Source of the DNA: VBAS01 sp965652775 | GTDB lineage: Bacteria > Bacteroidota > Bacteroidia > Chitinophagales > Chitinophagaceae | DNA: 53,304 nucleotides | NCBI GenBank assembly: GCA_965652775.1 | Contig: CBFGXP010000003.1 | Span: 1 to 53,304 of the forward strand | Reading direction: 5' to 3' | In this document: positions 1 to 9,701 of the stretch, in pieces | Layout of the letters: every line of letters starts with the position of its first letter | How positions within the stretch are numbered: position 1 is the first letter of the stretch | The notes under the pieces: model-generated | What the model was told of the DNA's origin: nothing | The model's input: the letters and a program-made list of their open reading frames with translations, nothing else | Database searches by the model: none | Position numbers and translations under genes: made by a program

Positions 1-1580
1 ATTTGTACCTGTGCACCCAGGTTATCTTCGCCTGACGTGTTACCGTTCACTGTAACTACATTTATTTTCTTTCTTTCAGACGGCGAAGGATGTTCAGGTT
101 CGGTTTTTTCGACTAATGCATAGTGAGAATTTTTATTGAAGTAAGCAATATCTCCCGGCTTAGGAATATAGCCAGGAGCATATGCGGCATTTTGTTTTAC
201 TGCAGAACCGCCGATTGTCCATTTCGGCATTGGCACTCCTCCTTTATTTAATGCCCAGAAAGTAAAGATGCCGCACCAGCTTGGCATTATATCTCTTGTC
301 ACCCATTGTTCCTGCGGAGGAGTAGGCACTACATTTGGAGGCGGAGCTTTCACTGTGCCGCCATACTTTATATTTTTCTCAAGAATAGAACCTGAAGTTT
401 GAACCCTGCCTTCGGGAATAATCTTGTCTTTTCCCATCGCAGCTTCGAAATAATCTTTCAATCGCTCCCATCCTACTCTTGTACCATCAGAATTTTTTTG
501 TTGCGCATTTACTTTACCAACCTGGGATTTCGCAAATGCTACGGCCTTACGTAATTCAGGTCTTACCTGTTGCGCACCTGGTTCTTCTTTTGCCTGTACA
601 GTTTCATTTTCTTCCTCAGCAATACGCTGAAGCACTGGCTCTTCTTTTTCGTCTGCCGTTTGGGTCACGCTTTCTTCAGTACTGCGCAGAATACCAGTTG
701 ATAAGAAAGGTTGAACAGATTTGCTCTTGCCCTGTTGTATGGTGTGAGTTAATTCATGAGCAAGCAAATGTTTTCCCGATTCGGTAGCAGGATTATACTT
801 ACCCGAGTTAAAATATATATTATTGCCATGGGTAAAAGCCTGTGCGCTGATCTGGGAACTTAGCTGTACCGCCGTTGGATCTGTGTGTACTTTTACCTGG
901 CTAAAGTCTGCATTGAAACGGCTCTCCATGAAGCTGCGGGTGCCGTTATCCATTGCACGACCACCATGTGAACTATTATGCAAATCACTTACAAAACGTG
1001 GGGAAGTTCGTGGTGGGCCACGATCTTTTCGGGAAAGAAAAGTAAGCTTGGGATGAACAGATGTTTTCTGTTCGTTCTTATCTTCATCGGTTACCCGTTG
1101 CAAAAGCGACCGGTGAACCGTGTCTTCCTTCTCGCAAGTTTCACATTTACGTTGTACTTCTTCCTCCTCTATTTTTGTTTGCACAGGTTCTTCTTTTTCT
1201 TCAACCCGTTGTACTAAAATTCCGCTGCTATTTACAGAAAGTTTTGCCTGAACTTCATCTTCGTCTTCCTTGCGGTGCATTTTATCTTCTTTGTCACACT
1301 CATCACATTTCCGTTGCAGCTCATCGTCTGGTGGAGTTGCTGTTGCAGGTTGTACAACTGGTTCACTCATCCGCATGACTCTGTCAGCAGTAGCATCTGC
1401 TTCCTTTTCCATGGGATCGCCTGGCTGGCTTACTTGTAATTTTGGCTGAATAAAAGAAGATTGTGATGGGGTGCTAAAAAAACTCTGCTCCCCTTTTGTA
1501 TGGATAAAAGAAGGATTCGCAGTAGCCGCTGGTTGCTTACTACGCGATATGGTTTTTATTTTGTCAGCCTTTTCGGCCAT
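1..1580 (-). CDS. eCIS-associated DUF4157 protein with C-terminal CHAP/NlpC-like hydrolase domain (3' end outside window)
   Basis: The reading frame starts at ATG 1580 and stays open for 526 codons to the window edge, so the C-terminus is missing. Residues about 44-70 hold the PKLQVSQPGDPMEKEADATA leader motif of DUF4157 proteins. Two CxxC segments follow (RKCDECDKED near 90, RKCETCEKED near 145). Residues about 209-285 are a DUF4157 domain with the metallopeptidase-like HELTH motif at 275-279. Residues about 340-526 resemble a CHAP/NlpC amidase: a helix with SWCGIF (Cys436), then PKPGDIAYF, SHYALVE (His486) and VNGN (Asn512 or 514), the usual Cys-His-polar triad order. DUF4157 proteins are typical eCIS companions and often carry effector domains. 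The gene starts 4 nt after the tape-measure gene and is the last operon gene seen. I infer a cargo toxin that cuts peptide or amide bonds, possibly in peptidoglycan; a structural or processing role is the alternative. Confidence 0.85.
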   Translation of the reverse strand, partial: MAEKADKIKTISRSKQPAATANPSFIHTKGEQSFFSTPSQSSFIQPKLQVSQPGDPMEKEADATADRVMRMSEPVVQPATATPPDDELQRKCDECDKEDKMHRKEDEDEVQAKLSVNSSGILVQRVEEKEEPVQTKIEEEEVQRKCETCEKEDTVHRSLLQRVTDEDKNEQKTSVHPKLTFLSRKDRGPPRTSPRFVSDLHNSSHGGRAMDNGTRSFMESRFNADFSQVKVHTDPTAVQLSSQISAQAFTHGNNIYFNSGKYNPATESGKHLLAHELTHTIQQGKSKSVQPFLSTGILRSTEESVTQTADEKEEPVLQRIAEEENETVQAKEEPGAQQVRPELRKAVAFAKSQVGKVNAQQKNSDGTRVGWERLKDYFEAAMGKDKIIPEGRVQTSGSILEKNIKYGGTVKAPPPNVVPTPPQEQWVTRDIMPSWCGIFTFWALNKGGVPMPKWTIGGSAVKQNAAYAPGYIPKPGDIAYFNKNSHYALVEKTEPEHPSPSERKKINVVTVNGNTSGEDNLGAQVQ

Positions 1581-1584
1581 ATAA

Positions 1585-2949
1585 TTAATACCAATCCACT
1601 TTAATTGCCTTTTTCATCCATGGTAAACGGATAAAGCGAAATGTCCAGGGTATATATTCTAACAACAGATCTATCGATTGTTGTTCTGGTTGCAACACAA
1701 ATTGATCTTCATTGTCAGTAAGTTTACCGGGTCTTTGCAAAAATGATTCTCTTAAACCAGCAATCGATGTATTTTTTAATACTTCCCAGTTTTGAATAAC
1801 TGAATTCAATAGATCGTCACATTCAATCTTTTCCTGCTCTGTAATTTCAAAAGAATTTATGATGGGCATTTGCAGTGGCCATTCGCAAAGTAATTTGGGT
1901 AATATCAATAAATCTTCAGTCGCGTCTTCTTTTTGCGTTACAAGATAATTGAGTAGAAAAACAGCGTGCTGCTGCTTCCATTCATCAACAAAGCGATTCT
2001 CAATAACCAATCCCGTCTCCTTAAAAAAAGAATGGAGCCATGGTGTCAGCAGGCAAAGCCCCGAGTTAGCAATGAAAATTTCTCTTCCGCTCATCAACTC
2101 TTCATTTACTTTCTCCGAATTCACCTTAACAGATCCGTTGCCAATGAAAGCTTCAGCTTTAGCAGTAAGCAAAGGCAATACAGAATTTTCATTTTGACCA
2201 AACTCACCAACTAATTTTTCTATTTTTACAAAAAGATCCTGCGCTGGCATTTTAACATGTTCGTTTGAACTCAAATATTTAAAAACGTTTTCCCATAAAA
2301 ACTGTTTGTAGATTTTCAGATCATTTTTTGAAGACCTTTTTCTTCCACGGATTAATTGTATTTTCTCTTCAATCTTTGTGATCATCCAATCAACATCGGC
2401 ATCTTGAAAAAATAACTGCAGGTGAATTTTCTTCAGCTTCAGATCTGTATTGGCTACCAGTCTTTTAATTATATTGCCATCTGCTTTATCAAGTAAAAAT
2501 GCCCGGATCAATTTCTTGTTATTTTCATTGAGTATGAGTAACTCTTCATTAATCTCACTTAAACTACCATAAATACTATTTGCCTGCAACATGCCATTTT
2601 TTAAAAACCAGATCCAGGATTCTGCAAGATGTATGCCTCGTTGTTTTCGCTCATTCTGGTTCTCTGCAGTCCCGATCGTTTTTAGGTGATCGCTGAAACT
2701 TTCTGTTATTTTTTTGATCCATACATCATCTGCTGCGTCTATTTTAATTTTGCCAAGGTCGAGTTCAACTTTATCTATCATCAGCACTTCACCGGGAGAA
2801 ACATACCTGTCCATTATTGCCACCAGCGCTGGTAAAACATAGTATGTATTGATCTCTACTATCCTGTTTTGGATATCGAGTGCTGTTTGCTGCTTCCGGG
2901 TCTTTATTTCATACCGCTGCTTCTGGACTATATGAACATTTTTGCCCAT
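1585..2949 (-). CDS. Contractile injection system tape-measure protein (Afp14-like, CIS_TMP family)
   Basis: This 454-aa protein has both ends of the CIS tape-measure family. The N-terminal 65 residues read HIVQKQRYEIKTRKQQTA, then a VLPALVAIMDRYV helix and a KVELDLGKI strand. The C-terminal 100 residues contain the conserved pattern LLNSVIQNWEVLKN, GLRESFLQRPGKL, DLLLEYIPWTF and RLPWMKKAIKVDWY. The middle is charged, helical and poorly conserved, as expected of a length-setting region. In Afp-type particles this protein is thought to sit in the tube lumen and set tail length; 454 aa is shorter than the Afp14 class, so the particle may be fairly short. It starts 6 nt after the preceding gene and ends 4 nt before the DUF4157 gene, indicating tight co-expression. 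Confidence 0.88.
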   Translation of the reverse strand: MGKNVHIVQKQRYEIKTRKQQTALDIQNRIVEINTYYVLPALVAIMDRYVSPGEVLMIDKVELDLGKIKIDAADDVWIKKITESFSDHLKTIGTAENQNERKQRGIHLAESWIWFLKNGMLQANSIYGSLSEINEELLILNENNKKLIRAFLLDKADGNIIKRLVANTDLKLKKIHLQLFFQDADVDWMITKIEEKIQLIRGRKRSSKNDLKIYKQFLWENVFKYLSSNEHVKMPAQDLFVKIEKLVGEFGQNENSVLPLLTAKAEAFIGNGSVKVNSEKVNEELMSGREIFIANSGLCLLTPWLHSFFKETGLVIENRFVDEWKQQHAVFLLNYLVTQKEDATEDLLILPKLLCEWPLQMPIINSFEITEQEKIECDDLLNSVIQNWEVLKNTSIAGLRESFLQRPGKLTDNEDQFVLQPEQQSIDLLLEYIPWTFRFIRLPWMKKAIKVDWY

Positions 2950-2955
2950 AGATTT

Positions 2956-5900
2956 TTAAATACTAAAGCGTTTTGCAACAAATGTTATTTGGTTTTTACT
3001 AAGCAGTGAACTTATTTCTTCTGCATCGCTACCGGTGAAAACTCTTACATCAATAGTTTTGCCGGCTGCCCATTGTTGAGTGGCAGGCAGGTTAAATGCT
3101 TTCGACATCACTTCATTAAATTTTGCAATTGTATTGGTTCCTGCTGCACCGCCTTCAACACCAACAAGGAAAGAAAACTGGCTTTCTGGTTGCTTGCCCC
3201 TGACGGACCGCACGAGTGCAAGTATGTCATTATCAGTTATTGTTAATGCAGTTGCAAAATCCATAGATGAGGCCCTGTCATTTACGACCAGGCGCGGCGT
3301 AGACAAGAATTCCTGTGATTCAAATAACCTCAGATTTGCATTGAATGGCTGAGCCTTATCATCAATAAATGAAGAAACATTTCCATTATCCATCAGTGAG
3401 AATTTCTCCGGCGGAACTTCGACCGGTGGAACGTTTCTGATAACATCAGTCAAAATATCTCTTCTTAAAATTGCAGTCGATGCAGGAGTAAGTACAGCGG
3501 TCCTTCCTGTAACCGAAATTCTTGGTTCAAGACGTCGATCCCGTGGTGGTGTTGGGGTCACCACAGGAGGTCTTGGAATGTTTATACTGATATAGACTCC
3601 GACTTTTACGCTGACGGTCTTTCTTCTTTCCATTACAATTGGCAAGTCAATATCGGTAAAGCCCGTAGTTATATCCTTAATAAATGTCTGGAGGTTTGCA
3701 GCTGTAGCAGTTAACCGGTAAGTGTGACTGTCTTCCAATTGCGCTTCATACTTATTTTCCGTTACTGTTATCAACTTATCATCCAACAGTACCCTGGCAT
3801 TTAATACTGGCTGGCCTGCAAAATCATTTATAACTCCGGAGATCTTAATGATCTGGATAAGTTTATAGCTAAGTGCTAATGCAGCAGCCTGTGTAGTAAT
3901 GGTATCTGATTTTGTTACAAAACCTTGTTTGGAGATCGTGAGACCAATTGTTGCATTAGCTCTTACCTGCAAAGTGACTTCCCCGGCATTATTAGTTTTA
4001 ACTGAATCGTCATCCGCTTTAATTTCGACATCAGCAAGTGCGGTTCCGGCTGAATTGGTTATTTTAATAGTAAGCGCCACTTTGGGAATTTGGGCTTTTT
4101 TCAGCAACGTTACCGTTTGAGAAATGCTATCATTGCCCGACGTTATGGACATTTCTGTGGATTCAAATCCATCGGCAGATACTTTTAATACAAGAAAAGT
4201 ATTTGGTGGAATGATCTTTCTGAAACGTCCATTTCTATCAACCTGCAATTCCTCACCATTCAATACTACTTTAGCAGTATCAACTGGCCCACCGTTTTTA
4301 TCCAATATTTGACCATCAAACCAAAGCGTTTGAATTACTCCCAAAATAAATTGTGTTGTATTCACCCCATTGCAGCACCTGTACGGCAGGCAGAAATCCG
4401 CGATCACTTGTCCATCCCTGTCAAACACAACTATAAATGTTCCATTTTTCCATACACCTGCTTTATGCTCAATACCAGGATGCAAGGCAATGAACTGGCT
4501 TAAATTGTTATTAAATCCAAGCTCCCGTTCACGTTTGGCTCTTTCTTCATCAATAGCCCATATTTTTTCAAAATCACATTCATACAGTAAGCGTTCGAGA
4601 TAATTCATCGATTCATTCTTATCCATATTGCTTTCATCCAGTAACAGTTCCGGTCTTTGTGCTTTGACATACAAAATGAAATTCTTCGTTTCATCATGCA
4701 TCTCATCAAGAGAGTTTTTATACTCGTCACTGTTAAAATCATCAAAATCCTCTTTCAATGTTTTGATCAGGCTTTCAATCGCTGCCATCAATTTCAAAAC
4801 ATACGGAGAAGCAGGTGTTGGTTCGTTTCTAAAGATCGTACCTAAGATATTCCCTACATCTCTTGTAGGTAGTTTAGCACCCGTTCTTTGTATCATATCT
4901 GCTGTTGAGTCTGTCACACCAAGATTTGAAAGTTTAGCCATCTTGGATTCGCCTTTAAAAATCACCGCTTGCTTTTCCCTTATCCCTTTAAAAAATATAT
5001 TTTTTTTACCTGCAGTTTCATTTATTGTCACAGCATCTTCGTTTTCCTGCGGAATTAATTCTGCCATTGTAGTAAATACTGGCTGCAGCAATTTTCTTCT
5101 TGTAAGACGTATGTTTCCAAAATAATTCTGAGTCGTTTTCAGCAAGCATAACACTTCTTCACACATCACGTTATACATGCTATCAAGATCGTTAAATTTT
5201 AAACGCATTTCTCTTACTACCAACTGTGTTGATTTGTTTAAGCCGACCAACTGAAGATCAAAGGGAAGATTGTAATTACTAATATAAGTGCGTAGTTCTC
5301 TGAAAACGTCGGGATACTGTAAGCCACTATACCCTTCTATGCGGTAAAAATTATTCCTGTCGTGATTATATAAAAGAGGAAAAAAAGATGGATCGTCTTT
5401 TGCAAGCTCCCTGTTATCCCTGAATCTATTTTTATCTGATCTATTCGCATTGGTAAAATAACTAAACACCCTGTTAAGTTTTCCCTGCCTGTGAAATGCG
5501 CTGTTCCATTCTTTTAACATTGTCGATTTTTTACCATCATCCTCCGCATAATAAAAAGGAATTGATTTTTCAGATAGAGTCTGCCCTGGTTCAATGCTCG
5601 GAGTAACCCTGATATCTTCCTTTTGCACATCTGGCTTAAAATTCTCAAGTAGACTATTCAGTCTTGCAAATAATATTTGCACATTATGGAAAGCCTTGCG
5701 TTGTTCTTCCACATTTCTTGAACTAACAAAACTATGTCGGTAAGCGGAAGGAGGAAAATTAAATGAATTGGTCGTTCCGGCATTTACCGCAGGCACTTCG
5801 CCTAACCTGATGTGGCAGGGAAAAGATCCCGGAGATGATATTTCATAAGATGCACACTCATGGATAGCATCTTGTAATTCACGGTAGGCCGCAGCATAAT

Positions 5901-6837
5901 CGCATGCAAAGTCATAAACATATTGATAGATCCTTGGATTTTTCTCCACGGGAATGCCACCAAGAATCTGAAGCAGCTTTTTTTGAAAATCAGCGATCGG
6001 CGTAGTATTCGTCCTTAAAATTTTCTTCAGGCTATCATCGATGCCCTTATTGAGCTCATTTAATCTCGCATTCAATTGCACTATAACTTTAGCATACACG
6101 GTTGCCAGCTCTTCAGAAATAAAATCCCCGTCAGCAACAGTAAAATCAGGCCGTGGAACCACAATGTCAGTTAATTGCCATGCAAGATTTATGGCCGCAG
6201 CACCATCCAGTGACGAAGAAGTGATACTTTCATTCTTTAAAATTATATCTGCATCAGTTTTTGAAACAAGTAATGGTTGCACATTATAACTTATCTCTTT
6301 CCCAAGATCGATACAATCCTCTCCTTCGCAATTTTTTAATTCTTTTACTTTTATTTCAAGAAAAAGAATAATGACATGTTCATTCAATTCAGCCGATGCC
6401 AGATCTTTTACATTTACATCTGTAGTAGTTGGAGCAGTTGATTCTATCAGTAAAAAAATGTCGTTAGTTGTTCCATTAAATAATGAATAGCTATCCGCCA
6501 ATGTTTCAAAATCCCCTTTGAATGGAGAAAGAAGATTTTTTGGTTCAAACTTTCTTCTCCTGTTAAAAGTTATAAACCTCCTTCCTTTTTCATCAGGAGC
6601 GGGCCAGTTAACGGTGTCCGGTATTATTAAATAACCCGCAGAGCTGACCCCTGCCCCTTCATATATTGAAACTGTTGTTGCCGAGTTTCTTTTCACATCA
6701 AGACCACTAACGATCCCTGCTCCAAGCAGTTGATTTCGGGTAAGGCGCCCTTGTTCTTCCAGGTATTCTACAAATTGATTCAAGTGTACATTACTCAGTA
6801 CCTGGTTGGCTTCAAATTGCGGGAGTTTGTTTTGCAT
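2956..6837 (-). CDS. Large modular eCIS protein with carboxypeptidase-regulatory-like repeats; possible fibre or baseplate cage
   Basis: This 1293-aa protein has no signal peptide. Its first 80 residues (LSNVHLNQFVEYLEEQGRL, then GAGIVSGLDV and GAGVSSAGYLI) resemble an N-terminal module shared by large phage-tail-like proteins that dock to baseplates. Residues about 100-800 are mostly helical and charged and I do not recognise them. Residues about 838-1075 contain three consecutive beta-sandwich repeats of the carboxypeptidase regulatory/PEGA type (for example GQILDKNGGPVDTAKVVLNG and SGVINDFAGQPVLNARVLLD). A proline-rich linker (RPPVVTPTPPRDRR) leads to a roughly 180-residue C-terminal domain. 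It lies between the Afp12-like gene and the tape measure, where Afp clusters place fibre genes. I infer a surface-exposed receptor-binding fibre or cage subunit; the position supports this but the sequence does not prove it. Confidence 0.75.
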   Translation of the reverse strand: MQNKLPQFEANQVLSNVHLNQFVEYLEEQGRLTRNQLLGAGIVSGLDVKRNSATTVSIYEGAGVSSAGYLIIPDTVNWPAPDEKGRRFITFNRRRKFEPKNLLSPFKGDFETLADSYSLFNGTTNDIFLLIESTAPTTTDVNVKDLASAELNEHVIILFLEIKVKELKNCEGEDCIDLGKEISYNVQPLLVSKTDADIILKNESITSSSLDGAAAINLAWQLTDIVVPRPDFTVADGDFISEELATVYAKVIVQLNARLNELNKGIDDSLKKILRTNTTPIADFQKKLLQILGGIPVEKNPRIYQYVYDFACDYAAAYRELQDAIHECASYEISSPGSFPCHIRLGEVPAVNAGTTNSFNFPPSAYRHSFVSSRNVEEQRKAFHNVQILFARLNSLLENFKPDVQKEDIRVTPSIEPGQTLSEKSIPFYYAEDDGKKSTMLKEWNSAFHRQGKLNRVFSYFTNANRSDKNRFRDNRELAKDDPSFFPLLYNHDRNNFYRIEGYSGLQYPDVFRELRTYISNYNLPFDLQLVGLNKSTQLVVREMRLKFNDLDSMYNVMCEEVLCLLKTTQNYFGNIRLTRRKLLQPVFTTMAELIPQENEDAVTINETAGKKNIFFKGIREKQAVIFKGESKMAKLSNLGVTDSTADMIQRTGAKLPTRDVGNILGTIFRNEPTPASPYVLKLMAAIESLIKTLKEDFDDFNSDEYKNSLDEMHDETKNFILYVKAQRPELLLDESNMDKNESMNYLERLLYECDFEKIWAIDEERAKRERELGFNNNLSQFIALHPGIEHKAGVWKNGTFIVVFDRDGQVIADFCLPYRCCNGVNTTQFILGVIQTLWFDGQILDKNGGPVDTAKVVLNGEELQVDRNGRFRKIIPPNTFLVLKVSADGFESTEMSITSGNDSISQTVTLLKKAQIPKVALTIKITNSAGTALADVEIKADDDSVKTNNAGEVTLQVRANATIGLTISKQGFVTKSDTITTQAAALALSYKLIQIIKISGVINDFAGQPVLNARVLLDDKLITVTENKYEAQLEDSHTYRLTATAANLQTFIKDITTGFTDIDLPIVMERRKTVSVKVGVYISINIPRPPVVTPTPPRDRRLEPRISVTGRTAVLTPASTAILRRDILTDVIRNVPPVEVPPEKFSLMDNGNVSSFIDDKAQPFNANLRLFESQEFLSTPRLVVNDRASSMDFATALTITDNDILALVRSVRGKQPESQFSFLVGVEGGAAGTNTIAKFNEVMSKAFNLPATQQWAAGKTIDVRVFTGSDAEEISSLLSKNQITFVAKRFSI

Positions 6838-6872
6838 AACAAAACGTTTTTAAGGTTTTTAAAAGCTTCTTC

Positions 6873-9701
6873 TTATTCATCTTCTACCGGGTTAAATGTT
6901 CCCAATGCGGTATTTCCAAGAAATACCCGGTTGTCATTTGCTTCATCTTTGTCACTGCAATCATGTAATGTTGCTTCGGGAAAATCAGTTCTCAAATCCT
7001 GCATGGTAATAATTAATTTTTCCAACGCAGCAGAATATTTTTTCTGCTCATTCACTGATGGAGCTGGCATGGCAGCGGTGTAATCTGCCTTTGCCTTCAT
7101 CCATTCCGTCAATGCTGTTTCAAATTTTTTCATCTCATCTTTATCCACCCAACATATTTTTAAAAAAACATGGGCCGGCGCTTCCTTCCGAAAAAGTGAT
7201 TCCACATAGTTGCGAAAACTCATGTTCTTAAATTTATTTACCCAAAAAGGAAGAATGACTGAGACTCTGAACGAATAAGGATCTTCCTCGCCACAATGAT
7301 CGCACCCTGGATCAAGACATACAGTTAACAGTTGATCTTTATCCTTTGATGGACGCAATAAAATATGTTCAAGAATATGAAAGCCGCCATTACTGTCCTC
7401 ATCTATGGCGGCCAGCTTTGTGTTTTTGGTAAATTCCATCCCAAGCAATGCCATCATACGCCTGGCAAATCCTGAAATATCTTTTGTTCCAAGTATCTCG
7501 TCTTCGCTCAGTGAATAATCATATGCTTTGCTTCGTTGGCTGCTTAGCTCGGGATAATTTTGAAGAAAATTTATTTTATCCGTTATTAATTTATGTGATA
7601 CGTCTTCATCATCGATCACCATTTCATCAGGCAATGCATACATGTACACTGCATAATCATTAAAGCTTTCGGCAAACCTGGAAATAAGGTGATCGAGAAG
7701 CCTGTTACGCCGATCGTGATAAGTTGCGGTTGATTCTTTTAAATATTCAAGTCCTGTCTTATCTTTTAAATGGTCCTTTTCTGCACTTGAACGCTCCACT
7801 ATGAAATCATCTGCAAGTTTTTTTCCAAGAAAATCTATTTGCCAGAATAATTGGCTGGCATCTGTTTCCGGATAAAAATATTGTGTGAAGTAAGTTTGTT
7901 TCTTTTCTGTTTTCCACGAAAGCATATCCTTTATATTAAGCAACTGGCTGAAATAGTCTGCAAGCAACTGATCGAAAAAAGTAAGATAGGCTTCCAGTTG
8001 TTTCACCTTTGCCTTTTGCTCTGTGGAAGCTTCATCAGGAAGATCTTTCTCTCCCAAACCATACAGCATCGGAAATTCGTTGAGGATGGTATAGTGCTTA
8101 TCAAGATCTCTGTATTTTCCCACAGGAAGGTCTATGGCACTTGAAGGATCCTTATATTTTAAATGTGTTTGTATTGACTGTTGGAGTCTCAGTTTATTAA
8201 TTGATTCACGGAATTTTGCATTCAGTGGTAAATTGTTTTTAAAATAAAGCAGTTTACATTTTTCCCGGTTCAATTTTAACTTGTGATTTGGAGTGACAGT
8301 TATTTTCCAGCCATCAATACCTTGCTTTACCACACCGTTTTTTGAAATAGAGAACTGGAAGTTGCGGACATTTTTTATTCCCGGAATGTCCATTAGCAAA
8401 CTCAGGATATCTGAAGTATAGTATTGTTGCTTTAAATCAGCCTTCTGGATTGCTTCATTTGTCAGAAAACCATGTTCAAGTAACGGGCCACTAAAAATTT
8501 CCTCGACTGGTATTCCTTTATCAAGCAACTCTTTTAGTGTACTGAATTGAACCGGTGGCAATAGGTAATTTTCTACAGTGGCAAATACCTGTGCTTGCAC
8601 AGATTCAATGTCGGCATTTACATCAAGATCTATATCGCTGCAGATCGTAAGATCTTCTGTATCGACTGTACCTATATTGTGCAGGAAATCTTCGCAGAGG
8701 TTGCGATGCTGCATCAATTTCTTTCTTATTACTGAAAATATTTCGAAAATTCTCCGGGGGCGATTGTTGTAACGGGTCACTGCTTCTTTTGAAACTAAGT
8801 CATTTATTGATTCTATTAATGTCTTACCTATGACAAGTCCTTTAAACTTGTCGGGCATTTTTGTCATTTTCACGATTACATTTTCAAGTACTCTCATCTC
8901 TGTCCCATATTTTATTGTCCACCTTGTTTCCCATTTCGAACGTTGCAGTTTTTCAAAAGCTTTTAATTGAATATTAGATGGCACAATAAGCTCAACTGTT
9001 ACCTGTGATGGTTTTGCGTTGAACATGGAAATAAGCTCTTTCCCGTCCTTATCAACGGAAGACCAGTGAGGAAATATAACTTCCGCTTCTGAAGCTGCAA
9101 GTGGATCTTTTATGAATTTAATCGGAACCACAGAGCTATTCAGATCTCCATAAAGCGGATGTTCATCCAATTCTACTTTTACTGCGTAAAGCCCTTTGAT
9201 ACGAACTTCTTCATTTTCTCTTACATGTTGCCTGTCTTCGGGAATGGGTATTAACGAATCGATTTGAGAGCCATGCAGTAAAACGCTATCCCTGCAATAC
9301 GCAAACAAAGGAATGCCCTCGCCCCATGTTTTTCCATTCTCATCCACCGGAAACACCCAGGCATTTCTAACTCCGTTAATATCAACTAAGATTCGCCTGT
9401 AATCGTTGGCAGTTATTGGCCCTGAAGTAAAAATTCTATTTGCGGGGTGAAACGCATTTGATGTAACAGCACCATCTGGTTCCCTTACCAGGTCATTCAT
9501 TGAAAAGCCAGTTCGATAACCAAGATCCATCAGTGCGTAACAAAGCACTTCCAGTATGGTAATGCCGGGATCATGAAGATTATGATCTGTCCATAGTTTT
9601 CCGGAAAGCTGCTGAATATAGGTAAGCCCTTTTTCCCGCAGGTAATTAAAATCCTGTGTGGGAGACGGAGAAGACCTTACTATGGTTTTATTAGCAGGCA
9701 A
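6873..9701 (-). CDS. eCIS baseplate protein, Afp12-like
   Basis: This 942-aa baseplate wedge component carries the family's hallmark near the N-terminus: LWTDHNLHDPGITILEVLCY followed by ALMDLGYRT (about residues 36-63). The same TD-N-HDPG-TILE signature occurs in Afp12/Pvc12 and related J-like baseplate proteins. The remainder is long alpha/beta sequence without catalytic motifs. It shares an 11-bp overlap with the end of the upstream Afp11-like gene. The start is a TTG inside that overlap, because no suitable ATG precedes the conserved HDPG motif. In the particle it should form heterodimeric wedges with the Afp11-like protein around the spike and trigger sheath contraction. Confidence 0.88.
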   Translation of the reverse strand: MPANKTIVRSSPSPTQDFNYLREKGLTYIQQLSGKLWTDHNLHDPGITILEVLCYALMDLGYRTGFSMNDLVREPDGAVTSNAFHPANRIFTSGPITANDYRRILVDINGVRNAWVFPVDENGKTWGEGIPLFAYCRDSVLLHGSQIDSLIPIPEDRQHVRENEEVRIKGLYAVKVELDEHPLYGDLNSSVVPIKFIKDPLAASEAEVIFPHWSSVDKDGKELISMFNAKPSQVTVELIVPSNIQLKAFEKLQRSKWETRWTIKYGTEMRVLENVIVKMTKMPDKFKGLVIGKTLIESINDLVSKEAVTRYNNRPRRIFEIFSVIRKKLMQHRNLCEDFLHNIGTVDTEDLTICSDIDLDVNADIESVQAQVFATVENYLLPPVQFSTLKELLDKGIPVEEIFSGPLLEHGFLTNEAIQKADLKQQYYTSDILSLLMDIPGIKNVRNFQFSISKNGVVKQGIDGWKITVTPNHKLKLNREKCKLLYFKNNLPLNAKFRESINKLRLQQSIQTHLKYKDPSSAIDLPVGKYRDLDKHYTILNEFPMLYGLGEKDLPDEASTEQKAKVKQLEAYLTFFDQLLADYFSQLLNIKDMLSWKTEKKQTYFTQYFYPETDASQLFWQIDFLGKKLADDFIVERSSAEKDHLKDKTGLEYLKESTATYHDRRNRLLDHLISRFAESFNDYAVYMYALPDEMVIDDEDVSHKLITDKINFLQNYPELSSQRSKAYDYSLSEDEILGTKDISGFARRMMALLGMEFTKNTKLAAIDEDSNGGFHILEHILLRPSKDKDQLLTVCLDPGCDHCGEEDPYSFRVSVILPFWVNKFKNMSFRNYVESLFRKEAPAHVFLKICWVDKDEMKKFETALTEWMKAKADYTAAMPAPSVNEQKKYSAALEKLIITMQDLRTDFPEATLHDCSDKDEANDNRVFLGNTALGTFNPVEDE

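Noticed and set aside
4628..5125. 165-codon plus-strand frame inside the 1293-aa gene
   Set aside because: Antisense shadow of a well-supported gene; no protein features, no spacing to a neighbour.
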